Below, one piece after another: positions 8,471-13,537 of a stretch of DNA of 13,537 nt. Every line of letters starts with the position of its first letter. Positions within the stretch are counted from its first letter, which is position 1. The position numbers and the translations under genes were made by a program. The notes under the pieces were generated by a model. The model was given only the letters and a program-made list of their open reading frames with translations, made no database searches and was not told the DNA's origin. Source of the stretch: Hemicentrotus pulcherrimus (lineage: Eukaryota > Echinodermata > Echinoidea > Camarodonta > Strongylocentrotidae); assembly GCA_003118195.1 (NCBI GenBank), contig BEXV01004417.1, forward strand, positions 5,822-19,358. The letters run 5' to 3'.

Positions 8471-8575
8471 TGTTTCTCTCTTCTTCTCATTGTTTCTCCG
8501 TCTACCCCTCTATATCTTCCCTCTCTGCCCCCCTCTCTCTCTCTCTCTTCCCATCTCTCTCCTCCAATTTCTCTA
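8471..8575. repeat. Pyrimidine-rich (CT)n low-complexity tract
   Basis: Almost pure C/T on the plus strand, including (CT)n at about 8532-8548. The minus-strand frame over it (GGERWEEREREGGREG) is a purine-repeat artefact. Confidence 0.85.
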
Positions 8576-8936
8576 TCCGTATATAAAAGACCCACTCTTG
8601 CTTGAATATCACAGTAAAACCAACCGTCGCACACATGTAAAGGTGTAGGGGCTTAGAAACATGAAATCCATTCTAACTTTTTAAACGTATAGGGCATTTA
8701 TACGAAGATATACACTGTATATAGTTCCAAATAGGAGTAACTGACATATTATTATTTTTACCAGATTTCATCACTCTTCAATTTTAGAAAAGTACCATTC
8801 ATTAGGCAAGAAAACCATATTCAAAAGGATGAAAATCCTATTCAATGTATAGCAAGATATATCTGAGAACAATTTATTTTCATTTAGGTATTTATTAGCA
8901 AAGCAAGCAAATTTGATCATTCATTTTGATCTGACA
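8576..8936. other. Non-coding stretch, no feature seen
   Basis: AT-rich sequence with no recognisable gene or repeat between the CT tract and the 207-base direct repeat. Confidence 0.4.
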
Positions 8937-9143
8937 TATCCATTATTCAATTTAAAAAAATGGTGGTTACAGAACAGATTAAAGTACAAAAAGACAATAC
9001 GACAAGTACAATAATTTCATAGAATCCGAATATGCTGGTTATCTTGCATACTATTATAATTGATACGTTTGTTATTATAACCCGCTGAAACACATAGAAG
9101 CATACTGGTTAGTATCCATTTTATGTTTAAAGAAAATTAACGA
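8937..9143 (+). repeat. 207-base tandem direct repeat, copy 1
   Basis: Aligns to 9144-9350 at a constant offset of 207. Shared landmarks are CATTATTCAATT plus an A run, GGTGGTTA.AGAACAGATTA, TTTCATAGAATCC, ATGCTGGT, GATACGTTTGTTATTATAAC, GCTGAAACACATAGAAGCAT and TAGTATCC against AAGTATCC. The copies abut. On the minus strand both carry TATGTGTTTCAG followed by a short similar frame. Confidence 0.9.
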
Positions 9144-9350
9144 CATCCATTATTCAATTAAAAAAAACGGTGGTTAAAGAACAGATTAAAGTCTTTTTTT
9201 TTACAAGCCTTAACATTTCATAGAATCCATATGCTGGTCATCCTGCATACTACTATAAATGATACGTTTGTTATTATAACCAGCTGAAACACATAGAAGC
9301 ATACTAATAAGTATCCATGTAATGTAATGTAAAAAGGAAATTAACGATTC
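9144..9350 (+). repeat. 207-base tandem direct repeat, copy 2
   Basis: Second copy of 8937-9143, touching the start of the larger three-unit array. It differs by scattered substitutions and small indels, including a longer T run at 9194-9202 and an ATGTA duplication near 9317-9331. Confidence 0.9.
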
Positions 9351-10253
9351 ATATTTAGGTAGAAGAATACTGAAACACTGAGCAAACTTACAAGGCATAT
9401 GGCATAGTGATAATTTTGTTTAAAAAGAAAGGTGAGTTTCAAAATGATTTTCAAATCTCTTGCGTTCGAAATTATCAAATACATTTACAATTTACTTCTT
9501 CTGTACGTACATGTACATGTACCATTGATACCAAAGGTTAGGCTTTTTATCATGATTATTATTTTATGTGAAGTACTGAGGGATATTCGTTTATGACTTC
9601 TAACTGAAAACGCAGAGAGGGTATGTTGTTATACATGGCAATCTTTGTGGATCAATTTACTAAGATTTTTTTATAGATAACTGGACAATATGAATACTAT
9701 ACTCAACAATACACTAGATATCAAATTTCAATTAAAAAAACTCCAAAGAAGGTAAATATTGTAAACTATGTATTACATATTGTAAATAATTCATTAACGA
9801 TATACATGTATCAATGCACAATATACAGCATTACATATTACCACTGGATACTATCAATACTCCTTCCAAACACAACACTCTCAAACAATATATAACTTCA
9901 TGCAAGGGTACATACTTATGGCATTGTCATAGTTTGAAAACGCTCTTTATTCTAGAGAAAAGCGAAAAAGCAAATTTGTTGAAGCTTTTAAAAACGAAGT
10001 GCAAAAAAACTATTGAAATTCATGAGAGTATAGCATTGTTTATAGTGAATAATAACCAGCTTATCGATTTTGGTTGTTGTTGTTGTTGATGTTGTATTGA
10101 AGCGACGTTAATCACTATTTAAAGTAATATAAGCCACTGAGGTGTATGGAAGCATATTTACTATATATGAATCTAAAATAAAGTTATATGTACATTCTAT
10201 ACATCTATGTTATTTATTCAGTGTGTAAAAAAAAAAAAACCATTCACATTTGA
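9346..10253 (+). repeat. Large tandem array, unit 1 (about 0.9 kb, internally deleted)
   Basis: Starts ATTCATATTTAGGTAGAAG, matching the starts of units 2 and 3. The core at about 9679-9868 (CTCAACAATACACTAGATAT, CATTAACGATATACATGTAT, CACTGGATACTATCAATACT) is close to 11220-11396. After CTCCTTCCAAA it jumps straight to CACAACACT.TCAAACAATA, omitting about 235 bases present in units 2 and 3. It also lacks most of the TAATATGAGCAAG block. The end (GAGAAAAGCGAAAAAGC) matches unit 3. A 91-codon frame at 9814-10089 crosses the deletion point and is not kept in the other units, so it is not a gene. Confidence 0.85.
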
Positions 10254-10570
10254 ATAGAAGAACAATGTAAGACAAAGTAAACTGTTATGATATATTGTAA
10301 AGTGATGATATTATTTACAAAGGAAGAGAATTTTACAAATTTATTTCGTCTGCAAAATTATTAAATACATCATAAATTTACTTCTTTTGTACGTAAATGT
10401 ATCATTGCTACCTTCATCGGATATATGTAAATTAAATTTAGGTAACAGAAATTGTATAACCATAAAGCAGAATATGTACATATATAGTTGTGTTCATTGT
10501 TCTATTATTGGTTTGTATTTCCTCGTCATGGCTGATATTGTGGTGCATAATAGTTTTTAGCTTATTCTTT

Positions 10571-10876
10571 AATAGGAAAATTAGACCCTCTGTTACCGAC
10601 ATACTTTTGTAATATGAGCAAGTACGTCGGTTTGAATGTCGAAGATAACTTCAAAACTAGGTAAATAATCAACCACTGAATACAAAGAGGTTGGCCTTGT
10701 ATTGTCATGATTATAAAACTGAGTAAAGTAATGAGTGAAATACATGTATACAGCATTCATCATTTTTTTACTACGATTTCAAACTTTTCTAATTCATTGT
10801 TCAAAAAAACGCAGAAAAGGTCTATTGTTAAACATGTCAATCTTTGTGAATCAATTAACTAGGATTTTCATAGATA
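10571..10876 (+). repeat. Nested duplication in unit 2, copy a
   Basis: Pairs with 10921-11202. Shared runs include GGAAAATTAGA, TAATATGAGCAAG.ACGTCGGT, CCACTGAATACAAAGA, ATACATGTATACA.CATT, TACTACGAT.TCAAACTT, CAATCTTTGTGAATCAAT and CATAGATA. Confidence 0.88.
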
Positions 10877-10920
10877 CCATGGCGGGTATTTTTGGCGTAT
10901 AACAGTTTTCTGTAATTCTT

Positions 10921-11202
10921 TAAAAGGAAAATTAGATCCTTTGTTACCAGCGAACTTTTTTAATATGAGCAAGCACGTCGGTATGAACTTCAAAACTAAC
11001 TTCAAATCTAAGCATATAACCCACCACTGAATACAAAGATTATACAATTGAGTAAGTAATGAGTGATATACATGTATACATCATTTATCCCTGTGTTACT
11101 ACGATATCAAACTTCGGTAATTCATTATTCAAAAAACGTAGAAAAGGTGTTATTATTATACATGATAATCTTTGTGAATCAATTTACTATGATTTGCATA
11201 GA
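10921..11202 (+). repeat. Nested duplication in unit 2, copy b
   Basis: Second copy, shorter mainly because it lacks the GGTTGGCCTTGTATTGTCAT stretch of copy a. A third, more diverged version lies in unit 3 from about 12081. Confidence 0.88.
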
Positions 11203-11722
11203 TAACTGTACAATATGCATACCAAACTCAACAATACACTAGATATCAAATTTCAATTTAGAAAAACTTCAAAGTAGGTAAAATATTGCAAACGATGTAT
11301 TACAACCTTGTAAATAGTTCATTAACGATATACATGTATCAATGAACAATATACAGCATAAGCTTTTACCACTGGATACTATCAATACTCCTTCCAAATT
11401 ACATATCGTATGATTAACAATATGTGAAGAAAATTTCTATTACTATTTCCATTCCAGTATCATGCAAAGTGAGACGAATAACCCTCTACAAAGACGCTAT
11501 TAAACAGACTATATTGGATATAAATACGTTATGCGTTAAGTTGTTATCTGTTTCGCTCGTCCTGTCTTTCCTATTTCATATTTACACTTCTGATATGTAT
11601 GCCCTTTAAATATGGATGACATTCTACTACAATAAAACACAACACTGTCAAACAATATATAACTTCCTGCATGGAAACTGTATTATATGTATTCAGTGTT
11701 TAAACTAAAAATTCACGTTTGT

Positions 11723-12880
11723 ATAGAAGAACATTGAAACTCAAAGTAAACTTATACATATATTGTATAGTGATGAAGTTATTTACAAAGGAAGATAATT
11801 TTCAAAATTATCAAATACATTAGTTAATTATTTGGTACATGGATGTACCATTGTTACATTTATTGTATTTCTGTAAATTATTTATGGGTGCATATATTGT
11901 ATAGCCATGAATCAGGATATGTGTATACATAATTGTGTCAAATATTCATTATTATTGTTTTTAGTGTGCGACTACTCTGCATGACAGGTCTTTTGATGGT
12001 GTTTTCGCATCATTATTTCACGAGCGTTAATATAGAGCGAATTAAACGGAATTCAAAAGTTTTACTGCTAGTCTTAAATAGCAAAATTAGACCATTTGTG
12101 ACCAACATCTTTTTGTAATATGAGCAAATAGGTCGGTATGAATGTCAAATATGATACATATACAACAGTGACAATTTCGTTAATAAGAATTGAAACTTTC
12201 GATATTTGTTCATCAAAATACGCATAGATGTTCTGTTATTATACACGACGATCTTTTAAAATGAATTTACTATGAGATTCGTAGATTACTGTACAAGATT
12301 CATACTACACTCCTCTGTACAAATACTCTTCTGTACAAATACAGACGATATGCTGCAAAGCATGCAGAATATGGGCAACATATTAATTATATACAATTAA
12401 TTATCAATTCATGTGAATAATAAACAATATCTTAATGAATAAAATACATCATTAACGAATACCACTGATTGCCATTAATATTCCTTCCAGATTTCATATC
12501 ATATGGTTAACAATACGTGAAGGAAGAGGTTATTTCCTCATCATGCAAAGTGAGGCCAATAAACCTCTACAAAGACGCTATTATTAACACAGACTGGATT
12601 GCATATATCTACATGTATGCGATGACTTGTTATCAGTTTCACTTGTCGCATTCTGTCTAGTGTTATGTATATACACTTGTGATACTTGTGTCCTGTTTAT
12701 ATGGATTTGTTCATACTAAAACAAATCACAACACTGTAAAACAATAAATATTCCCTACATGGGTATATAATCATTTCATTATCATGGTTTTGATAAATTC
12801 TTTATATTTAATAGAGAAATGCGAGAAAGCGCAGGTTTTCAAGCATTTAAAAACTTAAAGTGCACAAGACACATGTGTTC
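11723..12880 (+). repeat. Large tandem array, unit 3 (about 1.15 kb)
   Basis: The most diverged unit. It keeps the start, TTTACAAAGGAAGA.AATTTT, one TAATATGAGCAAA.AGGTCGGTATGAATGTC block, the ATCATGCAAAGTGAG block at 12540-12582, CACAACACTGTAAAACAATA and the GAGAAATGCGAGAAAGCGCA end. Similarity fades by about 12880. It also holds a small direct repeat, CTGTACAAATAC, at about 12315 and 12332. Confidence 0.8.
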
Positions 12881-13537
12881 CTTAACAGTCACACGAAAGA
12901 GGTGGGAAGTAATCTTCTTTCATTGAATGAAGAATGGTCATTATCTGAATTATTGTAACTATCGGTTCTAATCTGATCCTTATCTTTTCGGAAAAAAATA
13001 GCCCTATTTGTGGTACAATGATACAAAAATATTGTATTTTCTGAATAAGATCAAATTGTCAAATATTCGATATCTTTTTTCAGGACAGCAGTAAAACAAA
13101 ATTGGCCACTGATGCACATTCTTAAAACTCTATTTTGATTACGTCCCTCCCTCCATACGGCTTCGAAAAACAAAGCACGCGTGCCCCCAAACCTCATGTA
13201 ATGTAAATGTACTTTTTTCAAAATAAAACTCGCATATTTGTTTCAAAACTAACACATATTTCCAATATGATAATGACACTTATTTACAATATAAAACCTT
13301 TACAAAAATCAATAAATAAAGTTTAGCTATATCTGTTACGTAAGTTTGTTGGGCTTTTTGGTATAATAAAATCCAAAATGCAAAATGCAATAAAATGCAC
13401 AATGCGTTTCATAATGTAGATGTTATACTTAAACTGCGGCGTATATACAAATTTGAATTAGTGCAATTGAATGCTAGCATACATGAAAAACAAAAGTTCA
13501 ACGAGTGCAAACTATGTTTTTAAAATCACTTATATAT
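12881..13537. other. Unique stretch, no gene seen
   Basis: AT-rich with no credible frame or RNA gene. The only structure is a short (AAAATGC)n-like patch at about 13374-13405. Confidence 0.45.

Larger units (their letters stand above)
10254..11722 (+). repeat. Large tandem array, unit 2 (about 1.5 kb, nested duplication)
   Basis: Starts ATAGAAGAACAATG, against ATAGAAGAACATTG in unit 3. It contains a duplicated internal block (10571-10876 and 10921-11202), the core shared with unit 1, the 235-base segment missing from unit 1, and then CACAACACTGTCAAACAATA. It lacks the GAGAAAAGCG end segment seen in units 1 and 3. The frame at 11424-11609 is not kept open in unit 3. Confidence 0.85.

Noticed and set aside
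8398..8634. Minus-strand 78-codon frame rich in E, R and G
   Set aside because: Translation of the purine strand of a CT microsatellite.
9814..10089. 91-codon plus-strand frame
   Set aside because: It spans the deletion junction specific to array unit 1. The equivalent frame in unit 2 stops soon after the junction, and the poly-Cys end comes from a (TTG)n repeat.
11424..12118. Two 61-codon frames at 11424-11609 and 11933-12118
   Set aside because: Neither is kept open in the corresponding part of another array unit, and the composition matches AT-rich noise.
9346..12880. CRISPR array or known satellite
   Set aside because: Units are long (0.9-1.5 kb), diverged and few; there are no short regular repeats with spacers, and the DNA is animal-like.

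Overview
The window looks like metazoan genomic DNA, most likely from a marine invertebrate. It is AT-rich, mostly non-coding, full of diverged local duplications and microsatellites, and has no bacterial-style gene packing, ribosome binding sites or operons. A fragment near 5.7 kb (TATATAGCGC..., AGCGCTTTACAA, TTACCCCGGTCATTGG) resembles a dispersed repeat I associate with sea urchin and other marine deuterostome genomes. An echinoderm-like source is therefore a guess, not a result.

The one well-supported gene lies on the minus strand between about 2961 and 1181. It has a short first exon encoding a signal peptide and a small Cys-rich linker (2961..2841), a 1,037-base GT-AG phase-1 intron (2840..1804), and a second exon encoding a complete Laminin_G_3 / concanavalin A-like lectin fold domain (1803..1181). 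The two exons join in frame to give a predicted 247-residue secreted protein. The coding exon is clearly GC-richer than its surroundings.

The region containing exon 1 and the sequence upstream of it (about 2715-3670) has a diverged second copy at about 5975-6650. That copy keeps the flanks and a TATA-like motif but lacks the exon. A shorter nested repeat (3139-3336 and 3886-4048) lies between them. The region also holds an ACT-rich low-complexity block (4405-4740) and two TATAGCGC-type repeat ends facing each other (about 5681 and 6490).

From 7074 to 7966 the plus strand has several short open segments in two frames that read like protein but are interrupted. I treat them as a possible decayed or intron-split gene of unknown identity.

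The right-hand third is dominated by tandem duplication. A 207-base direct repeat (8937-9350) is followed by an array of three diverged units of about 0.9-1.5 kb (9346-12880) that differ by internal deletions and a nested duplication. No protein family is recognisable there, although two weak minus-strand exon-like signals are recorded. The last 650 bases hold nothing recognisable. The first 27 bases are a pure G run that is probably a contig-end artefact.
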